Origin: Chitinophaga pinensis
Lineage (GTDB): Bacteria > Bacteroidota > Bacteroidia > Flavobacteriales > Flavobacteriaceae
DNA length: 28,054 nt
Reading direction: 5' to 3'
NCBI GenBank assembly: GCA_943324925.2
Contig: CALPNL020000005.1
Coordinates: 1-28,054, forward strand
The notes below the pieces were generated by a model, which ran no database searches, was not told the DNA's origin, and was given only the letters and a program-made list of their open reading frames with translations. Position numbers and translations under genes: made by a program. This document shows, in pieces, positions 22,258 to 28,054 of the stretch. How positions within the stretch are numbered: position 1 is the first letter of the stretch; every line of letters begins with the position of its first letter.

Positions 22258-23095
22258 AATATAAAATTTTATAAAATAAAAATATGAATGGTGCCACAAA
22301 TATAACACTATCTAAACGATCTAAAACACCACCGTGACCTGGCATTATTTTCCCGCTGTCTTTAACTCCTGCGACCCGTTTGAATTTAGATTCAATTAAA
22401 TCGCCAACAGTTCCAATAACACCAACAATTGCGGCTATAATCATCCAAATTAATATAGATTTATCACTAAATTGAACTGACGGTTTTATTATATAGCTCG
22501 ATATTAAATATCCTGCAAATATCGCAAAAATCAATCCTCCAAAAAAACCTTCGATCGTTTTTTTTGGTGATATTTTTTCAAATAATTTATGTTTGCCTAT
22601 TGATTTGCCCACTATATAAGCAAAGGTATCATTAGTCCAGATTAATATAAATAGCCCTATGACTATTTTAGGATTATAAGCATTGATACCAAATGATATT
22701 TTTGTGATAAACACAAAAGGTAAAGTAATGTAACCTAAAAGGTATAAATATTTTGACAGATTGCTAATTTCTTGATTTTTATTATCAAATAAAAAAAAGA
22801 TACATTTTATCGAAATTAATAGGGTAGTAGCAAGTAAGATATTATCTAGCGTTGGGACATCCACGATTTTACTTCGATCATAATTACTAAAAAATGTAAT
22901 TAAAAGGTATAAAGAAGCACCAATAATAACAGGAATTAGTTTGTTAACTTTGATTAAATTACAAAATTCAAATAGGGAGATGATTAAGAATATTCCAAAT
23001 AAAATTAAAAAACTTTCAGTTGAATATAGAATAGAAGCAAGTAGTAAAATAACATAAACAGCTCCAGAAATAGCTCTTTTTAGAGTTTCACCCAT
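22247..23095 (-). CDS. cdsA: Phosphatidate cytidylyltransferase
   Basis: CdsA makes CDP-diacylglycerol from phosphatidic acid and CTP, the branch point for phosphatidylserine and phosphatidylglycerol. The 282-residue membrane protein has about eight hydrophobic segments. ISPKKTIEGFFGG (175-187) and the C-terminal family signature from S237 to D262 (SKFKRVAGVKDSGKIMPGHG, then GVLDRLD) are complete. It lies 1 base after the LUD gene and overlaps psd, so CDP-diacylglycerol synthesis and phosphatidylserine decarboxylation are co-expressed; the intermediate enzyme, phosphatidylserine synthase, is not in this window. Confidence 0.96.
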   Translation of the reverse strand: MGETLKRAISGAVYVILLLASILYSTESFLILFGIFLIISLFEFCNLIKVNKLIPVIIGASLYLLITFFSNYDRSKIVDVPTLDNILLATTLLISIKCIFFLFDNKNQEISNLSKYLYLLGYITLPFVFITKISFGINAYNPKIVIGLFILIWTNDTFAYIVGKSIGKHKLFEKISPKKTIEGFFGGLIFAIFAGYLISSYIIKPSVQFSDKSILIWMIIAAIVGVIGTVGDLIESKFKRVAGVKDSGKIMPGHGGVLDRLDSVIFVAPFIFLFYKILYYVS

Positions 23096-23096
23096 T

Positions 23097-23699
23097 TTAT
23101 AAATCCTCTAAAAGCAATAAGTAAAGATTCTTTGCTGAACTTCCATAATGTAAAAAGTCATCTTCTTTAACTTTTTCAAAATATTTAATGGTGGTGATAT
23201 TAGTTGGATAGTTCTTAAGGTATTTATTTTTTATCATTCGAAGTCCATCGCTAGTGCTTTCAACAATTTGGCTTGTTGTAGCGTAGATAATGATATTTGT
23301 AGGCAATTCGTTTGGTTTGTTTTGCTTTATTTGGCTTGAGGAGAACAAGATAGATCCTTCTTCTGCAATTAAATTCTCACAGGTTGCAAAAAGAAATTTA
23401 GGATTGCTTGGTTGGTCGTAACTAAGTTTATTTTCGTCTAGTAGGCTATATAAACCAGAATCAAAGCATAAAACTTCTGACTCAAACCAGTCATTTTCTT
23501 CTAAAATATTTTCAAAATGTTCTTTGATTTCAGATAAATTCTCGCAATACAAAAATTTTCCTCCATTTTTTTTGAAGTTAAATGTGAATCTTTCATCTAC
23601 AGGTAAGGATGGATCTGAAGCTGAGCGGTTGAATTCACTGAAGTTTTCCTCTTCCGAGGATTCTTCACCAGAACCAAAAAATTTTCTAAAAAGACTCAT
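23097..23699 (-). CDS. LUD-domain (LutC/YkgG-like) protein
   Basis: The 200-residue protein has an acidic, serine-rich start (FFGSGEESSEEENFSEFNRS) and a C-terminal LUD-like domain: CENLIAEEGSILFSSSQIKQ, ELPTNIIIYATTSQIV and DGLRMIKNKY. The family is named for lactate utilisation, where LutC works with the iron-sulfur proteins LutA and LutB; neither is here, and this protein has no iron-sulfur motif. It is therefore an orphan LUD protein of unknown role. It is the first gene of the operon with cdsA, psd, acyl-CoA-binding protein and superoxide dismutase, 1 base before cdsA, and has a -7 box at 23740-23747. Confidence 0.85.
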   Translation of the reverse strand: MSLFRKFFGSGEESSEEENFSEFNRSASDPSLPVDERFTFNFKKNGGKFLYCENLSEIKEHFENILEENDWFESEVLCFDSGLYSLLDENKLSYDQPSNPKFLFATCENLIAEEGSILFSSSQIKQNKPNELPTNIIIYATTSQIVESTSDGLRMIKNKYLKNYPTNITTIKYFEKVKEDDFLHYGSSAKNLYLLLLEDL

Positions 23700-23739
23700 A
23701 CTAATTTTTAAAATATTTAGCTTATTTTAACAAAACATT

Positions 23740-23747
23740 CAAAGATA
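23740..23747 (-). promoter_or_regulatory. -7 element for the LUD-cdsA-psd operon
   Basis: CAAAGATA on the + strand is TATCTTTG on the - strand, a full TAnnTTTG match 40 bases upstream of the LUD gene ATG. A possible -33 TTTG (23763-23766) is 15 bases upstream, inside the ftsH terminator hairpin. Confidence 0.5.
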
Positions 23748-23749
23748 AA

Positions 23750-23790
23750 AAAAATCTTAATTCAAATATGATTTTTGAATTAAGATTTTT
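23750..23790 (-). terminator. Terminator after ftsH
   Basis: A perfect 17-bp AT-rich stem joins 23750-23766 and 23774-23790 around a 7-base loop. On the - strand it is followed by a run of eight T, running straight into the -7 box of the next operon. It lies 22 bases after the ftsH stop codon. Confidence 0.85.
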
Positions 23791-23812
23791 AATTTTTTAT
23801 AAATTATATAAA

Positions 23813-25744
23813 TTATTGAGCAGTTTCTTCCAAATTAATTGGATCAAATGGTCTTTTCCCAAATATTGCTTCTAAATCATCTTTGAAAATTACTTCTTTT
23901 TCAATTAAAATGTCTGCTAGCATATTCAATTTATCTTTATTTTCAGACAAAATAGTTATAGCTCTTTGGTACTGACTTTCAATTAAAGTTGAAATTTCTT
24001 TATCAATTACCATTGCAGTATCTTCAGAATAAGGTTTTGAAAAACTATACTCACTTTGACCTGTAGAATCATAATAAGTAATATTTCCTAGTTTGTCATT
24101 TAATCCATAAACAGTTACCATTGCTCTAGCTTGCTTAGTCACTTTCTCTAAATCGCTTAAAGCACCTGTAGAAATTCGGTCGAAAACTACTTTTTCAGCT
24201 GCTCGTCCGCCCATTGTAGCACACATTTCATCTAACATTTGTTCGGTACGAACAATTAAACGCTCTTCTGGTAAATACCATGCCGCACCTAAACTTTGAC
24301 CTCTTGGTACAATGGTTACTTTTATTAGTGGCGCTGCATGTTCTAGCATCCAACTCACCGTTGCATGCCCTGCTTCGTGAACAGCAATTGCTCTTTTCTC
24401 ATCAGGAGTTACTATTTTATTTTTCTTTTCTAAACCACCAACGATTCTATCTACAGCATCGAGAAAATCTTGTTTATCTACAGCTGTTTTATTATTTCTT
24501 GCAGCTATTAAAGCGGCTTCATTACATACATTAGCGATATCAGCACCAGAAAACCCGGGAGTTTGTTTAGCTAAAAAGTCAGTATCTAAACCTTCTACTT
24601 TTTTCAATGGCGCTAGGTGGACTTCAAATATTTCTTTTCGTTCTCGAATGTCCGGTAAATCAACAAATATCTGTCTGTCAAATCGTCCCGCTCTCATTAA
24701 AGCTTTATCCAAAACGTCAGCTCTATTGGTTGCCGCCAATACAATCACATTTGAATTGGTACCAAATCCGTCCATTTCTGTAAGTAGCTGATTTAGGGTA
24801 TTTTCACGTTCGTCATTTCCACCTGACATGTTGTTTTTTCCACGAGCTCTACCAACTGCGTCTATTTCATCTATGAAAATAATTGCTGGTGATTTTTCTT
24901 TAGCTTGTTTGAATAAATCTCTAACTCTAGAAGCTCCAACACCTACAAACATTTCAACAAAATCGGATCCTGACAAAGAGAAAAATGGAACTTGTGCCTC
25001 ACCTGCAACGGCTTTAGCCAATAATGTTTTTCCTGTTCCTGGAGGACCTACTAACAATGCTCCTTTTGGGATTTTTCCTCCCAAATTGGTATATTTTTCA
25101 GGGTTCTTTAGAAATTCTACTATTTCTTGAATTTCTTCTTTTGCCCCTTCAAGTCCGGCAACATCTTTAAATGTAGTTTTTATATCTGTTTTTTCATCAA
25201 ATAACTTGGCTTTTGATTTTCCGATATTAAATATCTGACCGCCACCGCCGCCACCAGCTCCGCCATTCATTCTTCTCATAATGAAAATCCATAATCCTAA
25301 AATAAGTAAAAAAGGCAATATCATTTGTAATAAATCACCCCAATTGCTTTTAGGTAAAAAACTATATTCTCTTAATTTGTTTGCTTTTACAGCCGCCTCC
25401 AACTTATTTTGAAAGATTTCATCATTACCAATTTCTAAAGTATAATGAGGCCCTTTATTTGGACGATTTAATAAGTCATTTGCTACTGCTTTATGAACAG
25501 GATCTTTTAAAGCTTCGGGAGAAATATAAACTTCAGCCTCCGTTTTATTATAAACGATAACTTTACTTACTTGCCCTTTTTCAAGATATTCGTTGAATTT
25601 TGAGGAAGATGTTTTTAGAGGTTCTTCAAAACTAGAACCCCCGGTAATAAAGCTAATGAATAAAAATATAAGTGCAACTACACCGTAAATTAGCCAAGGG
25701 CTAATTTTTATTTTCTTTGGATTTGGATTTTTTTCTGAAGCCAT
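23813..25744 (-). CDS. ftsH: ATP-dependent zinc metalloprotease FtsH
   Basis: FtsH degrades damaged or regulated membrane and soluble proteins at the inner membrane. The 643 residues hold TM1 (about 17-34), an external domain, TM2 (about 138-156), a glycine-rich linker (GGAGGGGGG, 161-169), then the AAA module: Walker A GPPGTGKT (233-240), pore loop FVGVGA (266-271), Walker B IIFIDE (288-293) and arginine fingers in MRAGRFDR (350-357). The protease has HEAGH (456-460) and the third zinc ligand D530 in ALSDLEKVT. All key residues are present. It lies 13 bases after rsfS, in one operon, and ends at the hairpin at 23750-23790. Confidence 0.98.
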   Translation of the reverse strand: MASEKNPNPKKIKISPWLIYGVVALIFLFISFITGGSSFEEPLKTSSSKFNEYLEKGQVSKVIVYNKTEAEVYISPEALKDPVHKAVANDLLNRPNKGPHYTLEIGNDEIFQNKLEAAVKANKLREYSFLPKSNWGDLLQMILPFLLILGLWIFIMRRMNGGAGGGGGGQIFNIGKSKAKLFDEKTDIKTTFKDVAGLEGAKEEIQEIVEFLKNPEKYTNLGGKIPKGALLVGPPGTGKTLLAKAVAGEAQVPFFSLSGSDFVEMFVGVGASRVRDLFKQAKEKSPAIIFIDEIDAVGRARGKNNMSGGNDERENTLNQLLTEMDGFGTNSNVIVLAATNRADVLDKALMRAGRFDRQIFVDLPDIRERKEIFEVHLAPLKKVEGLDTDFLAKQTPGFSGADIANVCNEAALIAARNNKTAVDKQDFLDAVDRIVGGLEKKNKIVTPDEKRAIAVHEAGHATVSWMLEHAAPLIKVTIVPRGQSLGAAWYLPEERLIVRTEQMLDEMCATMGGRAAEKVVFDRISTGALSDLEKVTKQARAMVTVYGLNDKLGNITYYDSTGQSEYSFSKPYSEDTAMVIDKEISTLIESQYQRAITILSENKDKLNMLADILIEKEVIFKDDLEAIFGKRPFDPINLEETAQ

Positions 25745-25757
25745 TTAATTAATTTAC

Positions 25758-26129
25758 TTAATATTTATTTTCAATAGTAGTGATTTTAGCGTCACCCCAA
25801 AGACTTTCAATGTTATAATATTCTCTAATATTTTTTTGAAAAACGTGAACTACAATATTCACATAATCCATTAAAACCCATTCTGCATTCTCCATTCCTT
25901 CTACATGCCAAGGTTTGTCTTTTATTTCTTTTGAAACTGTTTTTTGAACTGAATTTACAATTGCGGTAACTTGAGTATTTGAATTTCCATTACAAATAAC
26001 AAAATAATCGCATGCTGAATTATCAATTGCTCTTAAATCTAAAATGTCAATGTCATTTCCCTTTACTTCCTCAATCCCTTTAATAATGTTTGTTAACAAA
26101 ACATCATTGCTATTATTCTTTTTAGCCAT
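25758..26129 (-). CDS. rsfS: Ribosome silencing factor RsfS
   Basis: RsfS binds ribosomal protein uL14 on the 50S subunit and blocks subunit joining under starvation. The 123-residue protein shows the family pattern: DIDILDLRAIDNSACDYFVI (residues 26-45), CNGNSNTQV (46-54), DKPWHVEGMENAEWVLMDY (71-89) and VVHVFQKNIREYYNIESLWG (93-112). The length is typical. It starts a two-gene operon with ftsH and is divergent from birA across 93 bases with interlocked promoters. Confidence 0.96.
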   Translation of the reverse strand: MAKKNNSNDVLLTNIIKGIEEVKGNDIDILDLRAIDNSACDYFVICNGNSNTQVTAIVNSVQKTVSKEIKDKPWHVEGMENAEWVLMDYVNIVVHVFQKNIREYYNIESLWGDAKITTIENKY

Positions 26130-26146
26130 TTAATAATTTTATATTT

Positions 26147-26180
26147 TTTGCAAAGTTACCATTTTTTGTACTTAATTTTG
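26147..26180 (+). promoter_or_regulatory. Promoter for birA
   Basis: TTTG (26147-26150), a 22-base spacer and TAATTTTG (26173-26180) fully match the Bacteroidota promoter consensus. The transcript should start near 26187, about 36 bases before the ATG. Confidence 0.6.
26151..26158 (-). promoter_or_regulatory. -7 element for rsfS-ftsH
   Basis: CAAAGTTA on the + strand is TAACTTTG on the - strand, a full TAnnTTTG match 21 bases upstream of the rsfS ATG. It touches the -33 element of the divergent birA promoter. Confidence 0.5.
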
Positions 26181-26222
26181 AAACTTAACACAAGTTTAAA
26201 TTAACATAGCCTATTTTGCTTT

Positions 26223-26954
26223 ATGAAATTAATCAAACTCGATGCCATAGATTCAACTAATGATTTTCTTAAGCGTTTGTCAGTCGAACAAGCATTAGAG
26301 AATTATACAGTTGTAACTGCCGAAAAGCAAACCCGTGGCAAAGGTCAAATGGGTGCGAAATGGGATTCTGAAACTGGGAAAAACCTCATATTTAGCGTCT
26401 TAATTAACAATAGATTAACTACTATTTCTGAAATTTTTGATCTTAATGTAGCAGTTGCCTTAGCTGTATTGACTACATTAGAAATAAATAATATTCCTGA
26501 TTTATCAATAAAATGGCCAAACGACATAATGTCAGATAATAAAAAAGTCGCTGGAATATTAATTGAAAACTCCATAAAAAATAACGGAGAAATAAGATCG
26601 ATTATTGGGGTTGGGTTAAATGTTAACCAACTAAATTTCGACCAACTTCCTAAAGCGTCTTCTTTGGCAGTAATTATGAAAAAGGAGTTTGATAAAAATG
26701 TAATCTTAAATCAGTTTATCGATTGTTTAAAATTGAATTGTGATTTACTTAATAATAAATTGGCATTCCAATTATGGGATAATTACAATAAAAAATTATT
26801 TAAAAAAGGAAATCCAATGCCTTTTTCATTACCTGATGAAACTCAGTTTATGGGAATAATTCAAGGGGTAAATTCCTTAGGAAAATTAGAAGTAAAATTA
26901 GAAAATGATACTATTGAAACTTTTGGAATAAAGGAAATTCAATTACTTTACTAA
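26223..26954 (+). CDS. birA: Biotin-[acetyl-CoA-carboxylase] ligase, no DNA-binding domain
   Basis: BirA activates biotin with ATP and attaches it to a lysine of the biotin carboxyl carrier protein. The 243-residue protein starts directly with the catalytic domain: LDAIDSTNDFLK (6-17), the biotinyl-adenylate loop TRGKGQMGAKW (37-47), IKWPNDIM (96-103) and K108 in KKVAGILIEN. It lacks the N-terminal winged helix of E. coli BirA, so it should not act as a repressor. The C-terminal domain (LGKLEVKLENDTIETFGIKEIQ) is present. It converges on the SRPBCC gene with a 12-base gap and no evident terminator. Confidence 0.95.
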   Translation: MKLIKLDAIDSTNDFLKRLSVEQALENYTVVTAEKQTRGKGQMGAKWDSETGKNLIFSVLINNRLTTISEIFDLNVAVALAVLTTLEINNIPDLSIKWPNDIMSDNKKVAGILIENSIKNNGEIRSIIGVGLNVNQLNFDQLPKASSLAVIMKKEFDKNVILNQFIDCLKLNCDLLNNKLAFQLWDNYNKKLFKKGNPMPFSLPDETQFMGIIQGVNSLGKLEVKLENDTIETFGIKEIQLLY

Positions 26955-26966
26955 TGGCAATTCAAT

Positions 26967-27359
26967 TTATAATTTAGACATATTTTCTGATAAAGTCTCA
27001 ATGAATTTAGTAATTGGACCTTTTACCATCATTGCCATCATTGCATTAAATTCGCCTTCAAATACCAGTTGAATTGCCGCAGAAGCTTCTGATATTTCTT
27101 CAATATTTGCAGTCAAGGTAAACGGTAATTTATCGCTTGCAGCACCCAAAACAATTTTAGAATTTGGAGTTTTATCCTTCATTCTCAATTTTATTTCAGG
27201 CATTCCTTTCAATCCAAATATAAACGAATCGGTATCAGTAACCTCAAATTTAGCAATACTTTCTGGCATTAATTTTTCAAAATTGTTTACATCACAAAGA
27301 GCGTTAAACAAATATGTAGCATTATTTTGAACCGTAACTTTTGGACTTTCTAAATTCAT
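26967..27359 (-). CDS. SRPBCC (START-like) family protein
   Basis: The 130-residue protein fits the SRPBCC helix-grip fold: an N-terminal strand and helix pair (MNLESPKVTVQNNATYLFNALCDVNNFEKL begins with the first strand and leads into KLMPESIAKFEVT), a run of strands in the middle (FIFGLKGMPEIKLRM, SKIVLGAAS, FTLTANIEEI, AAIQLVFEGEF) and a long C-terminal helix (MMVKGPITKFIETLSENM). Members bind hydrophobic ligands in a deep pocket; no ligand can be named. It lies 20 bases after pyrE on the same strand, an arrangement I recall from other flavobacteria, with birA and rsfS-ftsH next in line. Confidence 0.82.
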   Translation of the reverse strand: MNLESPKVTVQNNATYLFNALCDVNNFEKLMPESIAKFEVTDTDSFIFGLKGMPEIKLRMKDKTPNSKIVLGAASDKLPFTLTANIEEISEASAAIQLVFEGEFNAMMAMMVKGPITKFIETLSENMSKL

Positions 27360-27379
27360 TTAAATTAAAATTTATTGGA

Positions 27380-28021
27380 TTATTTTCCCCATGTAGATGG
27401 ACTTTTTCTCCATTCTTGCAAGGTGATTTCTTCTTCTTCAGTGATGTATCTTTTGGCTACAGCTAATGGTAGTAAATTCTCATAGTTGCTTAATGTAAAC
27501 AAATCAACATTTGCATTTTTGAAATTATCAGTAGCAATATCAAAACCATAACTGAATATTGCAGCCATACCTTTTACATTTGCGCCCGCTTCTTTTAATG
27601 CTTCCACAGCCAGCAAACTACTATTTCCGGTACTAATTAAATCTTCCACTACAATTACGTTTTGTCCTTTTTGCAAATAACCTTCCACTTGGTTTAATCG
27701 ACCATGTTTTTTAGGCTCCGGACGAACATATACAAATGGTAATCCTAAACTCTCGGCAACAAGAATTCCAATTCCAATTGCACCAGTGGCTACACCGGCA
27801 ATTACATCTGGTTTCCCAAATTGTTTTTCAATGTTTTTAGAAAATTCATCACGGATGTAATTTCTAACTGCTGGAAATGAGAGAGTTATTCTATTATCAC
27901 AATATATAGGGGAGTTCCATCCTGAAGCCCATGTAAAAGGATTTCGTGGATTCAATTTAATTGCATTAATTTGTAAAAGCAATTCGGCTGTTTTTTCGGC
28001 TGTGTCTTTATTAAAAATCAT
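27380..28021 (-). CDS. pyrE: Orotate phosphoribosyltransferase
   Basis: PyrE joins orotate to PRPP to form orotidine 5'-phosphate in pyrimidine synthesis. The 213-residue protein has FTWASGWNSPIYCDNR (residues 29-44, orotate side), GVATGAIGIG (76-85), FVYVRPEPKKHG (96-107, with the mobile-loop basic residues) and the PRPP-binding motif VIVVEDLISTGNS (122-134). The ATG at 28021 (MIFNKDTAEK) is preferred to one at 28048, since a -7 box lies between them at 28026-28033. That box is only 4 bases from the start codon, so the mRNA may be leaderless. The SRPBCC gene follows 20 bases downstream. Confidence 0.96.
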   Translation of the reverse strand: MIFNKDTAEKTAELLLQINAIKLNPRNPFTWASGWNSPIYCDNRITLSFPAVRNYIRDEFSKNIEKQFGKPDVIAGVATGAIGIGILVAESLGLPFVYVRPEPKKHGRLNQVEGYLQKGQNVIVVEDLISTGNSSLLAVEALKEAGANVKGMAAIFSYGFDIATDNFKNANVDLFTLSNYENLLPLAVAKRYITEEEEITLQEWRKSPSTWGK

Positions 28022-28025
28022 AGTA

Positions 28026-28033
28026 CAAATGTA
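28026..28033 (-). promoter_or_regulatory. -7 element for pyrE, very close to the start codon
   Basis: CAAATGTA on the + strand is TACATTTG on the - strand, a full TAnnTTTG match with 4 bases before the ATG at 28021. The -33 region would extend past the end of the window. Confidence 0.5.
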
Positions 28034-28054
28034 TAAAGTTTTTGTCAACGATAA

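Noticed and set aside
22258..22308. 17-residue N-terminal extension of psd within cdsA
   Set aside because: The upstream codons read as the cdsA tail in another frame. The start at 22257 begins a typical family N-terminus.
24280..24534. Open frame on the + strand opposite ftsH
   Set aside because: It is a leucine-rich shadow of the conserved FtsH protease domain, with no promoter or family resemblance. The same applies to the other + strand frames over valS, rlmD and ftsH.
1..28054. tRNA, rRNA, CRISPR arrays, riboswitches and insertion sequences
   Set aside because: I looked in all spacers. None is longer than about 150 bases and none shows cloverleaf, direct-repeat-spacer or transposase features.

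Overview
The window looks like ordinary chromosomal core sequence from a member of the Bacteroidota, most likely Flavobacteriaceae and close to Flavobacterium. It is strongly AT-rich. Genes lack Shine-Dalgarno-like leaders. At least 13 transcription units are preceded by the Bacteroidota -7 promoter element TAnnTTTG. Several proteins belong to families I know mainly from flavobacteria (DUF6787, DUF6095, DUF6048, DUF6452, and the LuxC-type acyl-CoA reductase beside serC). I see no tRNA, rRNA, CRISPR array, transposase or phage gene, and no gene-free stretch longer than about 150 bases.

Layout. 1-7000: the 5' end of ychF, a dicluster ferredoxin, and a divergent acyl-CoA reductase followed by serC and serA (serine synthesis); then a small membrane protein converging on valS. 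7100-9620: a secreted DUF1573 protein, a class I aminotransferase and a secreted protein of unknown function, all on the + strand. 9623-12600: rlmD, a TIGR02757 protein and a LolD-like ABC ATPase on the - strand. 12742-17826: msrA (+) converges on a long - strand block of TerC, a small lipoprotein, a pentapeptide-repeat protein, DUF6095 and murQ, and behind it a ZIP metal transporter and a methyltransferase. 17895-19317: an RlmL-like rRNA methyltransferase and a small membrane protein (+). 19318-23699: a compact - strand operon transcribed as LUD protein, cdsA, psd, acyl-CoA-binding protein, an exported superoxide dismutase, DUF6452 and DUF6048. 23813-26129: rsfS-ftsH (-). 26223-28021: birA (+), converging on a SRPBCC protein and pyrE (-).

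How the genes fit together. Most are housekeeping: translation (valS, rlmD, rlmL-like, rsfS), serine and pyrimidine synthesis, phospholipid synthesis (cdsA, psd, acyl-CoA-binding protein), membrane protein quality control (ftsH), lipoprotein sorting (LolD-like) and cell-wall recycling (murQ). Both oxidative-damage enzymes, MsrA and superoxide dismutase, carry lipoprotein signals, so this organism appears to place part of its oxidative defence outside the cytoplasm. Units are separated by strong hairpin terminators or by nothing at all: two convergent pairs abut stop to stop as TAATTA.

I found no convincing new multi-gene system. The better leads are a hairpin-like intergenic element at 14604-14669 that resembles a dispersed flavobacterial repeat, an orphan LUD-domain gene heading the phospholipid operon, tightly interlocked divergent promoters, and predicted near-leaderless mRNAs for rlmD and pyrE.
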